Assembly: GCF_036017915.1 (NCBI RefSeq)
Contig: NZ_CP107929.1
Coordinates: forward strand, 6,995,001-7,059,000
Source: Micromonospora sp. NBC_00421
GTDB lineage: Bacteria > Actinomycetota > Actinomycetes > Mycobacteriales > Micromonosporaceae
DNA: 64,000 nucleotides
Direction of reading: 5' to 3'
Position 1 is the stretch's first letter. Each line of letters begins with the position of its first letter. The notes beneath the pieces are model-generated. The model was not told the origin of the DNA and made no database searches. It worked only from the letters and a program-made list of their open reading frames with translations. Below, piece by piece: positions 26,703-34,983 of the stretch. A program made the translations under genes and the position numbers.

Positions 26703-28844
26703 TTGAGCGACACCACCGACGTGACGTCGGATGTTTCCAACGTCGCTGGCGATGCCACCACCGCCGCCCCCGCCCGCCGTCGGCGCAGCGGTACCGGTCT
26801 GTCGGCGATGCTGCTGCCGGAGCTGCAGAGCCTGGCCGCGTCGCTCGGCATCTCCGGGACCGCCCGCATGCGCAAGGGCGAGCTGATCAGCGCGATCTCC
26901 GAGCGGCAGCAGGGCGGCGCCGCGACCGGCACCCCTCGACCGCGGGCCGAGGTGGCTGCTGCGGCTGCCCCCGTCCGGGAGGAGGTGCGCGCCGAGGTGA
27001 CCCCGGAGCGGGCCCCCGAGCCGGCGTCGGCGGCCCCTGCCGCCACCGGTGAGACCGAGGGTCGGACCCGGACCCGGCGCAGCCGGGCCAGCACCGCCGA
27101 GGCGCGGCCGGCTGCCGAGACGCGGACCGTCGAGAGCCGGACCGTCGAGAGCCGGACCGAGGAGGCGCCGGTCGAGACCGGTGAGCGTCCCGAGGCGCGC
27201 GGCGGTCGGGACCGTGGCGAGCGGGCCGGCGTCGACCGGGCCGAGCGCGGCGAGCGGGCCGGTAACGACCGGGCCGAGCGGGCGGGCAGTGACCGGGCCG
27301 AGCGGGCCGGTAACGACCGGGCCGAGCGGGCGGACAACGACCGGGCCGGCCGTACCGGTAGCGACCGCACGGGTAACGACCGTGGCGAGCGGGCCGGTAA
27401 CGACCGGGCCGAGCGGGTGGGCAGCGACCGGGCCGATCGCAACGACCGGGGTGACCGCAACGACCGGGGTGACCGCAACGACCGAGGTGAGCGGGCGGAC
27501 CGCAACGACCGGGGCGACCGCGGCAGCGATCGGGGTCAGCGCGACAGCCGCGACAACCGTGACGATCCGGACGACGACGGCGAGGGTGGCGGTCGGCGGG
27601 GCCGACGCAGCCGGTTCCGGGACCGTCGGCGTGGTCGGGGCGACCGGATCGAGGGCGGGACGGACAGCGGCGGCGGTCGCGAGCCGCAGGTCAGCGAGGA
27701 CGACGTGCTGGTGCCGGTCGCCGGCATCATCGACGTGCTCGACAACTACGCCTTCGTCCGGACCACCGGCTACCTGGCCGGTCCGAACGACGTCTACGTC
27801 TCGATGTCGCAGATCAAGAAGCACGGCCTGCGCCGGGGTGACGCGATCACCGGCGCCGTCCGTGCCGCCCGGGACAGCGGCGGCAGTGGCGACCAGCGGC
27901 GGGACAAGTACAACCCGCTGGTCCGGCTGGACACCATCAACGGCATGGAGCCCGACGAGGCCCGTCGCCGTCCCGAGTTCTACAAGCTCACGCCGCTCTA
28001 CCCGCAGGAACGGCTGCGGCTGGAGACCGAGCCGCACATCCTCACCACCCGGGTGATCGACCTGGTGATGCCCATCGGCAAGGGGCAGCGGGCGCTGATC
28101 GTGTCGCCGCCCAAGGCGGGCAAGACGATGGTGCTCCAGGCCATCGCGAACGCCATCACCCGGAACAACCCGGAGTGCCACCTGATGGTGGTGCTGGTGG
28201 ACGAGCGGCCGGAAGAGGTCACCGACATGCAGCGGTCGGTGAAGGGCGAGGTCATCGCGGCCACGTTCGACCGTCCGCCGCAGGACCACACCACGATCGC
28301 CGAGTTGGCGATCGAGCGGGCCAAGCGCCTGGTCGAGCTGGGCCACGACGTGGTCGTACTGCTCGACTCGGTGACCCGGCTCGGTCGGTCGTACAACCTG
28401 GCGGCGCCGGCCTCCGGCCGGATCATGTCCGGTGGTATCGACTCCACGGCGCTCTACCCGCCGAAGCGGTTCCTGGGTGCGGCCCGCAACATCGAGAACG
28501 GCGGCTCGCTGACCATCCTCGCCACCGCGTTGGTGGAGACCGGGTCCATGGCGGACACGGTCATCTTCGAGGAGTTCAAGGGCACCGGCAACGCCGAGTT
28601 GAAGCTGGACCGGAAGATCGCCGACAAGCGGGTCTTCCCGGCGATCGACATCAACCCCTCCGGTACGCGCAAGGAGGAGGTCCTGTTCGCGCCGGAGGAA
28701 TTGGCGATCATCCACAAGCTCCGCAAGGTGCTGCACTCGCTGGATTCGCAGGCGGCGCTGGATCTGCTGATCGACCGGCTCAAGCAGTCCCGCACCAACA
28801 TCGAGTTCCTGATGCAGATCGCCAAGTCGACACCGGGGGAGTGA
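26703..28844 (+). CDS. rho: Transcription termination factor Rho with large disordered insert
   Basis: A 713-residue Rho, well beyond the roughly 420 residues of E. coli Rho. Order: Rho N-terminal helical domain (LSAMLLPELQSLAASLGI, residues about 31-70); an acidic/Ala stretch; a very low-complexity segment (about 140-316) built from repeats such as RAGNDRAE and RNDRGD; the cold-shock RNA-binding domain (VLDNYAFVRTTGYL, near 342); the RecA-like ATPase with Walker A PPKAGKT near 470 and Walker B DVVVLLDSVTRLGRSYN near 550. The TTG at 26703 (GGAAGGAA just upstream) gives MSDTTDV. The insert is a known actinobacterial Rho trait that adds RNA affinity. Confidence 0.95.
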   Translation: MSDTTDVTSDVSNVAGDATTAAPARRRRSGTGLSAMLLPELQSLAASLGISGTARMRKGELISAISERQQGGAATGTPRPRAEVAAAAAPVREEVRAEVTPERAPEPASAAPAATGETEGRTRTRRSRASTAEARPAAETRTVESRTVESRTEEAPVETGERPEARGGRDRGERAGVDRAERGERAGNDRAERAGSDRAERAGNDRAERADNDRAGRTGSDRTGNDRGERAGNDRAERVGSDRADRNDRGDRNDRGDRNDRGERADRNDRGDRGSDRGQRDSRDNRDDPDDDGEGGGRRGRRSRFRDRRRGRGDRIEGGTDSGGGREPQVSEDDVLVPVAGIIDVLDNYAFVRTTGYLAGPNDVYVSMSQIKKHGLRRGDAITGAVRAARDSGGSGDQRRDKYNPLVRLDTINGMEPDEARRRPEFYKLTPLYPQERLRLETEPHILTTRVIDLVMPIGKGQRALIVSPPKAGKTMVLQAIANAITRNNPECHLMVVLVDERPEEVTDMQRSVKGEVIAATFDRPPQDHTTIAELAIERAKRLVELGHDVVVLLDSVTRLGRSYNLAAPASGRIMSGGIDSTALYPPKRFLGAARNIENGGSLTILATALVETGSMADTVIFEEFKGTGNAELKLDRKIADKRVFPAIDINPSGTRKEEVLFAPEELAIIHKLRKVLHSLDSQAALDLLIDRLKQSRTNIEFLMQIAKSTPGE

Positions 28845-28866
28845 CCCCACCCGGGTGAAGACCGCC

Positions 28867-28901
28867 ACGAAGGGCACGGCCGCAGCGGCCGTGCCCTTCG
28901 T
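28867..28901 (+). terminator. Terminator after rho
   Basis: A 15-bp perfect stem (28867-28881 with 28887-28901), 5-base loop, 22 bases after the rho stop. Confidence 0.8.
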
Positions 28902-29467
28902 CGTACCCGGATTCGCACTGGCTGGGGATTGCTGCTGGTGAACTTTTCCTTCGATGGGACTGGCAGCTCTTGAAAATTCTGTGCGTAGCCGGGTTGACTG
29001 GGGTAGGCGGGTTCGCGGGTTCGCGGTCGATCCGGCCGGGGCGTGCCCACCGGTGGGCGGCGGAGGAGGACCTGGGGAGGCGTCCGCCGCCCGGCCGCCC
29101 TATCGGGCGGGCTCCTGAACCTGGGGGAGGAGCCCGCCCGGTCCGGCCGGACCGGTTTCCGTCCCGCCGCCGACCCGGCCGGGCCGCGTCCGCCGACCCG
29201 GCCGGCCCCCGACCCCGCCGACGCGGGCCGCGCGCGGGGCCGGCAGGCCGGTCGAGGAATGTGGGCCGGGACGGCGGGAATGCGGCCCGGTGGGCAGGCG
29301 TTACCACTGCCGGACCGATCGTGCGGCCCGCTCGCCGGGTCGGCTCACGCCCATGGCACACTGGTCAATCGGCCACCGGTTCCGGTTCACGCCCGAGTCC
29401 GTCGCGCACCAGGCGGCGGGGGATCAGCGGCGACCCGGCGACCACCTGACGAAAGGACCGAGGCGAC
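28902..29467. other. Long intergenic region between rho and rpmE
   Basis: No convincing gene; open frames here are low-complexity Arg/Pro/Gly strings. It holds a 13-bp hairpin at 29104-29140 (11-base loop), possibly a second terminator, and an 18-bp perfect palindrome at 29138-29155 (CCGGTCCGG and complement). The rpmE promoter must lie in the 3' part, but no clear hexamers were found. Confidence 0.5.
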
Positions 29468-29692
29468 ATGAAGCCCAACATCCACCCGGAGTACGTGACC
29501 ACCGAGGTCAAGTGCTCCTGCGGCAGCTCCTTCACGACCCGCAGCACCGCCAAGGGCGGGACGATCAGCGTCGAGACCTGCAGCGCCTGCCACCCGTTCT
29601 ACACCGGCAAGCAGCGCGTCCTCGACACCGCCGGCCGGGTCGCCAAGTTCCAGCAGAAGTACGCCAAGGTTCAGGCGAAGAAGGCCAAGTAG
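29468..29692 (+). CDS. rpmE: Ribosomal protein bL31, zinc-binding form
   Basis: A 74-residue bL31 with four Cys (KCSCGSSF and CSACHPFYTG), the zinc-ribbon C+ form expressed when zinc is sufficient. The start MKPNIHPEY is canonical, and an AAAGGA ribosome site precedes it. A strong hairpin follows the stop, so it is likely transcribed alone, between rho and prfA as in other actinobacteria. Confidence 0.97.
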   Translation: MKPNIHPEYVTTEVKCSCGSSFTTRSTAKGGTISVETCSACHPFYTGKQRVLDTAGRVAKFQQKYAKVQAKKAK

Positions 29693-29703
29693 CTCCACCG
29701 ACG

Positions 29704-29738
29704 ACGCCCGCGTCCGGCCCCGTGCCGGACGCGGGCGT
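29704..29738 (+). terminator. Terminator after rpmE
   Basis: A 15-bp perfect stem (29704-29718 with 29724-29738), loop cccgt, followed by tcgt. Confidence 0.8.
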
Positions 29739-29812
29739 TCGTCCGTTCCGCCTACTTGCCACCTCCGTCCCCGGTTCTTCCGCGGGGAACCCGTCGAAGG
29801 AGTACACCCCGT

Positions 29813-30901
29813 ATGAGCAGCGAGCGCCTGGCCGCCCTCCTCGACGAGTACGCCGAACTGGAGAAGCGGCTGGCCGACCCGGCCATCCACGCCGACCAGA
29901 ACACCGCCCGCCGGGTCGGTCGCCGCTATGCCGAGCTGGTCCCGCTGCACAAGGCCGCGGGTGAGCTGGAACAGGCCCGTGCCGACCTGGTCGCGGCCCG
30001 GGAGCTGGCGGCCGAGGAGCCGGCCTTCGCCGAGGAGGCGGAGTCGATCGCGGTGACCGTGCCGGCGCTCGAGGAGCGGCTGGCCGAGCTGCTGATCCCG
30101 CGGGATCCGCACGACGCCAAGGACGTGATCATCGAGATCAAGGCCGGGGAGGGTGGCGAGGAGTCGGCGCTCTTCGCCGGTGACCTGCTGCGGATGTACA
30201 CCCGGTACGCCGAGCGGCACGGCTGGCTGACCGAGGTGATCGACGCGCAGGACTCCGACCTCGGTGGGGTCAAGGACGTCTCGCTGGCGATCAAGACCAA
30301 GGGCGTGCCGGAGGGCGGCAACGGCGTCTGGTCCCGGCTCAAGTGGGAGGGCGGCGTGCACCGGGTCCAGCGGGTCCCGGTCACCGAGTCGCAGGGCCGC
30401 ATCCACACCAGCGCGGCAGGCGTGCTGGTGCTGCCCGAGGCCGAGGACGTCGACGTCAGCATCGACCCGAACGAGCTGCGGATCGACGTGTTCCGCTCGT
30501 CCGGGCCGGGCGGGCAGTCGGTGAACACCACCGACTCGGCGGTACGGATCACCCACCTGCCGACCGGTGTGGTGGTCTCCTGCCAGAACGAGAAGTCCCA
30601 GCTGCAGAACCGCGAGCAGGCGATGCGCATCCTGCGGGCCCGGCTGCTGGCGGTGGCCCAGGAGCAGGCCGACGCCGCCGCCTCGGACGCCCGCAGGGCG
30701 CAGGTGCGCACCGTGGACCGCTCGGAGCGGATCCGCACCTACAACTACCCGCAGAACCGGATCACCGACCACCGGATCGGCTACACGGCGTACAACCTCG
30801 ACCTGGCCCTCGCCGGGGAGCTGGACGGCGTCCTCGACGCCCTCACCGAGGCCGACCGCGCCGCCCGCCTCGCCGGCGACACCGAGCTGACCCGCCGCTG
30901 A
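29813..30901 (+). CDS. prfA: Peptide chain release factor 1
   Basis: A 362-residue class I release factor for UAG and UAA. Evidence: the N-terminal coiled-coil start [38 protein letters not shown] in domain 2, the codon-recognition region around [20 protein letters not shown] (PVT is the RF1-type PxT tripeptide), and the catalytic GGQ in [16 protein letters not shown] near residue 236. ATG 29813 is preceded by GAAGGAG. prmC, whose product methylates the GGQ Gln, is normally adjacent but is here separated by the GGDEF gene. Confidence 0.96.
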   Translation: MSSERLAALLDEYAELEKRLADPAIHADQNTARRVGRRYAELVPLHKAAGELEQARADLVAARELAAEEPAFAEEAESIAVTVPALEERLAELLIPRDPHDAKDVIIEIKAGEGGEESALFAGDLLRMYTRYAERHGWLTEVIDAQDSDLGGVKDVSLAIKTKGVPEGGNGVWSRLKWEGGVHRVQRVPVTESQGRIHTSAAGVLVLPEAEDVDVSIDPNELRIDVFRSSGPGGQSVNTTDSAVRITHLPTGVVVSCQNEKSQLQNREQAMRILRARLLAVAQEQADAAASDARRAQVRTVDRSERIRTYNYPQNRITDHRIGYTAYNLDLALAGELDGVLDALTEADRAARLAGDTELTRR

Positions 30902-30922
30902 CCGACCCGCGACCCGGCCGGG

Positions 30923-32473
30923 TCAGCCGGCGCGGGAGCGGGTCTTGGCCCGCAGCATCTCCCGGTCGGCGATCTCGAACGCGGTGCCGAGGGCGTCGCG
31001 TACCGCGGTGCCGCCGCCGCTGCCGTCGACCTCGGCGAAGCCTATGCTGACCCCGACCGGCGTGCCGGGGACCAGCGACTCCCAGTCCTCGGTGCGCACG
31101 GCCGCGTCGATCCGGCGGGCCACCTCGGCCGCTTCGGTCATGCCGGCCCCGGAGAGCACCACCACGAACTCGTCGCCGCCGTAGCGGGCCACGAAGTCGC
31201 CGCGGCGCATCACCCGGTTGATCACTCCGGCGATCCGTTGCAGCACCAGGTCACCGGAGTGGTGGCCGTGGGTGGTGTTGACCGCCTTGAAGCCGTCCAG
31301 GTCGCAGACGCCGATCACCACCCGCTCGCCCCGGGACACCACCGAGCCGATGTGCCGCTCCAACTGACGCCGGTTGGCCAGCCCGGTCAGCGGGTCGGTC
31401 AGTGCCTCGCCCTCGTAGCGGGCCGCCTCCCGGCGCATCTCCTCGTGGTCGATCCGGGCCGCGATGCCGTCGATGTAGACGTCCCGCAACCGGTCGTTGC
31501 GCTGCCCGGCCAGCCGGAACGCCATCCGGTCGGCGCGGTGCGCGGCGGCGTGGTCGCCGGCCCGGGAGAAGGCGATGCTGCGCAGCCGGGACGGTTCCGC
31601 CGCGCCGAGCGTCTCGGCCGACACCCGGGCCGAGTCCAGTCGGGTGATCGCCTCGATCGGGCGTCCGTCGGCGACCGCCAGGCAGACGTGGCCGAGCTGG
31701 CGCATGTCCCGGGCCCGGGCGCTGTCCCCGCTGTGGTCGAGCAGCCGGGCCGGCTCCGGGCCGACCGGACCCGGGTCGCCGAGCGCCGCCCGGCGGACCG
31801 CCGCGTAGCCGTACGCGGCGAGGCTGCTCGGTCGAAGCCGGTCGGCCCGGCCGTCGGAGGCGAAGCGCGCCAGGTCGGCCGCGATGTCGCGGAGCACCCG
31901 CAGGCAGCCGTCGCTGTCGCCGTTGTGGTCCAGCGCGACGGCGTTGCGCAGTCGGATGCCCGGGGCGGCGAAGGTCTCCTCGGGGATGCCGGCGGCGGCA
32001 CCGTGCTGGCGGGCCCGCTCGATCGCGCCGAGCGCATGGCCGTGGAAGCTGAGGTAGGAGTAGGCCATCGCCAGGTCGTGCCAGCCCCAGGCGGTGTCCC
32101 GGTCCCGGTCCTCCGCGGCGCCGAGCGCGCGGGCCGCCCGGACCAGGTGCATGACGCAGCGGTCCAGCGCGCCCTGGTGGTGCGCGGCGAGCGCGGCCAG
32201 TGCGTTGAGGTGCCCGTGCAGGTAGGGCTCGGGGAGGTCCCGGACGGCCCCGGAGGCCTCTTCGATGGCCCTGGTGAACTCGGCCGTCCGGCCGAGATTG
32301 ATCAACGCGCAGAGCCGCTGCACCAGGGCGTCGGCCCTGGTGTACGGATCGGCGGTGGTGCGCAGCACCCGGTCGAGGACCCCGACCGCCTCGGCCGATC
32401 GGCTGGCCTCCTGGAGGTGGCGGGCATGCGTCAGGGAGTCAACCTGGTCATCGACCCGGTCGAGCCACCCCAC
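30923..32473 (-). CDS. GGDEF diguanylate cyclase with TPR-like sensor region
   Basis: A 516-residue soluble protein. Residues about 1-340 are Ala-rich helical repeats (for example LHGHLNALAALAAHHQGAL and WHDLAMAYSYLSFHGHALGAIERA) resembling tetratricopeptide scaffolds. Residues about 350-510 form a GGDEF domain with LTDPLTGLANRR, DLDGFKAVN and an intact active site YGGDEF near 430. RRGD, five residues upstream, matches the RxxD inhibitory site, so it probably makes cyclic di-GMP under product inhibition. No transmembrane helix is seen. The GTG start has AGGAGG. It sits on the opposite strand between prfA and prmC. Confidence 0.9.
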   Translation of the reverse strand: MGWLDRVDDQVDSLTHARHLQEASRSAEAVGVLDRVLRTTADPYTRADALVQRLCALINLGRTAEFTRAIEEASGAVRDLPEPYLHGHLNALAALAAHHQGALDRCVMHLVRAARALGAAEDRDRDTAWGWHDLAMAYSYLSFHGHALGAIERARQHGAAAGIPEETFAAPGIRLRNAVALDHNGDSDGCLRVLRDIAADLARFASDGRADRLRPSSLAAYGYAAVRRAALGDPGPVGPEPARLLDHSGDSARARDMRQLGHVCLAVADGRPIEAITRLDSARVSAETLGAAEPSRLRSIAFSRAGDHAAAHRADRMAFRLAGQRNDRLRDVYIDGIAARIDHEEMRREAARYEGEALTDPLTGLANRRQLERHIGSVVSRGERVVIGVCDLDGFKAVNTTHGHHSGDLVLQRIAGVINRVMRRGDFVARYGGDEFVVVLSGAGMTEAAEVARRIDAAVRTEDWESLVPGTPVGVSIGFAEVDGSGGGTAVRDALGTAFEIADREMLRAKTRSRAG

Positions 32474-32582
32474 CTGGCGAACCTCCTGTCGGTGCGCGTC
32501 CGGACCGTCGGCCTCGCCGCCGGGTCGACGCGGGGGCCCACACCCACTCGTGGCGCGGCCGACGACGCATCATGATTATGTC

Positions 32583-33530
32583 GTGACCTCACTTCCGCGC
32601 CACCCGTCCGAAGGGACAGAACGCGAGCGGCCCTCGCTCGTGGTGGCCCGCGCCGCCCGTACCCTCGCCGCCGCCGGGGTGGCGTCGGCCCGCGCCGAGG
32701 CGGAGCAGCTCGCCGCGTACGTGCTGGACGTGCCCCGGGGCCGGCTCGCCCTGGCCGACGGCTTCACCCCCGCCCAGCGGGCCCGCTACGACGCGCTGGT
32801 GGCCCGGCGGGCCGACCGCGAGCCGTTGCAGCACCTGACCGGCCGGGCCGGCTTCCGGCACCTGGAGCTGGCGGTGGGGCCGGGGGTCTTCGTGCCCCGC
32901 CCGGAGACGGAGCTGCTGGCCGGCTGGGGGATCGACCGGGCGTCGACCCGCCCGGACCCGGTGGTGGTCGACCTGTGCAGCGGCTCGGGGGCGATCGCGC
33001 TCGCGGTGGCCCAGGAGGTGCCGACGGCCCGGGTGGTGGCGGTGGAGCGGTCCCCCGCCGCGCTGACCTGGCTGCGGCGCAACGCCGCCGAGCGGGCCGC
33101 CGCCGGGGACCGGCCGGTCGAGGTGGTGGTCGCCGACGTCACCGACCCGGGGCTGCTCGCCGACCTGGTCGGCGCGGTGGACGTGCTGCTGTGCAACCCG
33201 CCGTACGTGCCGCGTACGGTCGCGGTTCCCCCGGAGGTGGCCGGGTACGACCCGGACGAGGCGGTCTTCGGCGGGGCGGACGGGCTGGCCGTGGTCCGCC
33301 CGGTGCTGCGCCGGGCGGCCGAGCTGCTGCGACCCGGCGGTGACCTGGGCGTCGAGCACGACGACACGCACGGCGCGGCGGTCCCGGCACTGCTCGCCGC
33401 GGACGGCCGGTACGCGGCGGTGCGGGCGCACCGGGACCTGGCCGGCCGGCCCCGTTTCGCCACCGCGTCCCGCGGGTCGGACGGCCCGCACGACGTCCGG
33501 ACGTCGGCGTGGCAGACTGGCTCCTCGTGA
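32583..33530 (+). CDS. prmC: Release factor glutamine methyltransferase
   Basis: A 315-residue SAM-dependent methyltransferase that modifies the Gln of the GGQ motif in release factors. Evidence: the N-terminal helical domain, FVPRPETELL, the SAM motif VVDLCSGSGAIALAVA near residue 127, and the catalytic NPPYVP near 204. The GTG start is chosen because it directly precedes the conserved N-terminus; CATGAT 6 bases upstream could be a leaderless -10. It overlaps tsaC at TGATG. Confidence 0.94.
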   Translation: MTSLPRHPSEGTERERPSLVVARAARTLAAAGVASARAEAEQLAAYVLDVPRGRLALADGFTPAQRARYDALVARRADREPLQHLTGRAGFRHLELAVGPGVFVPRPETELLAGWGIDRASTRPDPVVVDLCSGSGAIALAVAQEVPTARVVAVERSPAALTWLRRNAAERAAAGDRPVEVVVADVTDPGLLADLVGAVDVLLCNPPYVPRTVAVPPEVAGYDPDEAVFGGADGLAVVRPVLRRAAELLRPGGDLGVEHDDTHGAAVPALLAADGRYAAVRAHRDLAGRPRFATASRGSDGPHDVRTSAWQTGSS

Positions 33531-34174
33531 TGCTCTACGACTGTCGGTCGCCCGCCGACCGGGACCGCGGTGTCGCCGCGGCGATCGAGGCGGTCAAGAA
33601 CGGCGAGCTGGTCGTTCTGCCCACCGACACGGTCTACGGGATCGGCGCGGACGCGTTCACCCCGTACGCGGTGCGGGCCCTCTCCGACGCGCGGGGTGGC
33701 AGCCAGGCGGCGCCGCCGGTGCTGATCGGCTCCCGGCACACCCTCGACGGCCTGGTCTTCTCGCTGCCCAAGGCGGCCCGTGACCTGGTGGAGGCGTTCT
33801 GGCCGGGGGCGTTGACCATCGTGGTGGAGCACTCGCCGAGCCTCGCCTGGGACCTGGGCGACGCCAGCGGGACGGTGGCGGTACGGATGCCGCTGCACCC
33901 GGTGGCGTTGGAGGTGCTGCGGGAGACCGGCCCGATGGCGGTGGCCTCGGCCAACAAGGTGGGCCAGCCGGCCGCGCTGACCGCCGAGGAGGCCCGCGAC
34001 CAGCTCAGCTACTCGGTGCGCGTCTACCTGGATGCCGGCGCCTGCCCCGAGCCGGTGCCGAGCACCATCGTCGACCTGACCGGTGAGGTGCCCCGGCTGC
34101 TCCGGGTCGGCGCGATCGACCTGGACCAGCTCCGTGAGGTGGCACCGGACATCCTCGACGAGCGGGGAGCCTGA
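33530..34174 (+). CDS. tsaC: Threonylcarbamoyl-AMP synthase (Sua5/YrdC)
   Basis: A 214-residue YrdC-domain protein making threonylcarbamoyl-adenylate for the t6A modification of ANN-reading tRNAs. Evidence: VLPTDTVYGIGADAF near residues 25-39, FWPGALTIVVE near 88, VAVRMPLHPVALEVL and the C-terminal PSTIVDLTG. It lacks the extra Sua5 domain, so it is of TsaC length. ATG 33530 overlaps the prmC stop; GTG 33527 is an alternative. The prmC-tsaC-phosphatase run is conserved in actinobacteria. Confidence 0.94.
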   Translation: MLYDCRSPADRDRGVAAAIEAVKNGELVVLPTDTVYGIGADAFTPYAVRALSDARGGSQAAPPVLIGSRHTLDGLVFSLPKAARDLVEAFWPGALTIVVEHSPSLAWDLGDASGTVAVRMPLHPVALEVLRETGPMAVASANKVGQPAALTAEEARDQLSYSVRVYLDAGACPEPVPSTIVDLTGEVPRLLRVGAIDLDQLREVAPDILDERGA

Positions 34175-34786
34175 GTGCCGCCGTTCACCGTCCTGCACGT
34201 CTGCATGGGCAACATCTGCCGGTCCCCGATGGCCGAGCGGCTGCTGGTGCTCGCCGTCCGGGGGCGGCTGGGGCGGCTCGGTGTCGACCCGGCCGGCTCG
34301 GACGCGCTGCTGCACAGCCACAGCGCCGGCACCGGCGGCTGGCACGCGGGGGAGGAGATGAACCCGCCCGCCGCCCGGCAGGTGCTGGGCCGGGGTGGCG
34401 ACGTCGAGGGTTTCGCCGCCCGCAAGCTCCGCTCCGACCTGATCGACGCCGCCGACCTCGTCCTCACCGCCACCGCCGACCAGCAGGAGTACGTGGTGGC
34501 GTTGCGCCCGGACGCCGCCGGGCGCACCTTCGTGCTGGGGGAGTTCGGCCGGCTGCTCGGCGCGGTGGACACCGCCGCCCTGCCGCCGGCACAGGCCACC
34601 CCCGATGCCGTGTACGCCCGGGGGGTGGCCCTGGTCGCGGCGGTCGACGCGGCGCGGCAGGGTGCGACTGCGCTGCACTCCGACGACCTGGACGATCCGT
34701 GGGGCCGGGGCGACCAGTGTTTCAGTCGGGTGGCCGACGAGATCGAGGAGACCGTGCACCCGCTCGCCTCGGCCCTGCTGCCCTGA
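34175..34786 (+). CDS. Low-molecular-weight protein-tyrosine phosphatase
   Basis: A 203-residue LMW-PTP. The P-loop CMGNICRSP supplies Cys10 and Arg16 of the CX5R signature, and DDLDDPWGRGD near 170 holds the general-acid Asp-Pro. It is longer than the usual 150-160 residues because of a central insert of about 35 residues. Members dephosphorylate arginine or tyrosine residues, or cell-wall polymer regulators. The GTG start abuts the tsaC stop with no gap, indicating coupling. Confidence 0.92.
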   Translation: MPPFTVLHVCMGNICRSPMAERLLVLAVRGRLGRLGVDPAGSDALLHSHSAGTGGWHAGEEMNPPAARQVLGRGGDVEGFAARKLRSDLIDAADLVLTATADQQEYVVALRPDAAGRTFVLGEFGRLLGAVDTAALPPAQATPDAVYARGVALVAAVDAARQGATALHSDDLDDPWGRGDQCFSRVADEIEETVHPLASALLP

Positions 34787-34983
34787 GCTTGTTCCGGGCC
34801 TGATCCGGGTGCCGTTCTCCGGTGCCGTCCGGTCTGTCTCGTCCGGGTGACCGGGGCGGCGTGTCCCGTCCCGCGCGCCGTGTGTGCCGTGCGAGCTTTT
34901 TCCGTATTCGGGGAAAGATGAGAGTTCGGGCGGTTTTGCGGGTCATGCTGAACGGGTCCTGACGACTCCTGCGGGGAGTACTG

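Noticed and set aside
28970..29471. Open frames of 140-190 codons in the rho-rpmE gap.
   Set aside because: All are Arg/Pro/Gly strings with no domain, no consistent GC3 pattern and no ribosome site. They are expected by chance at this GC content.
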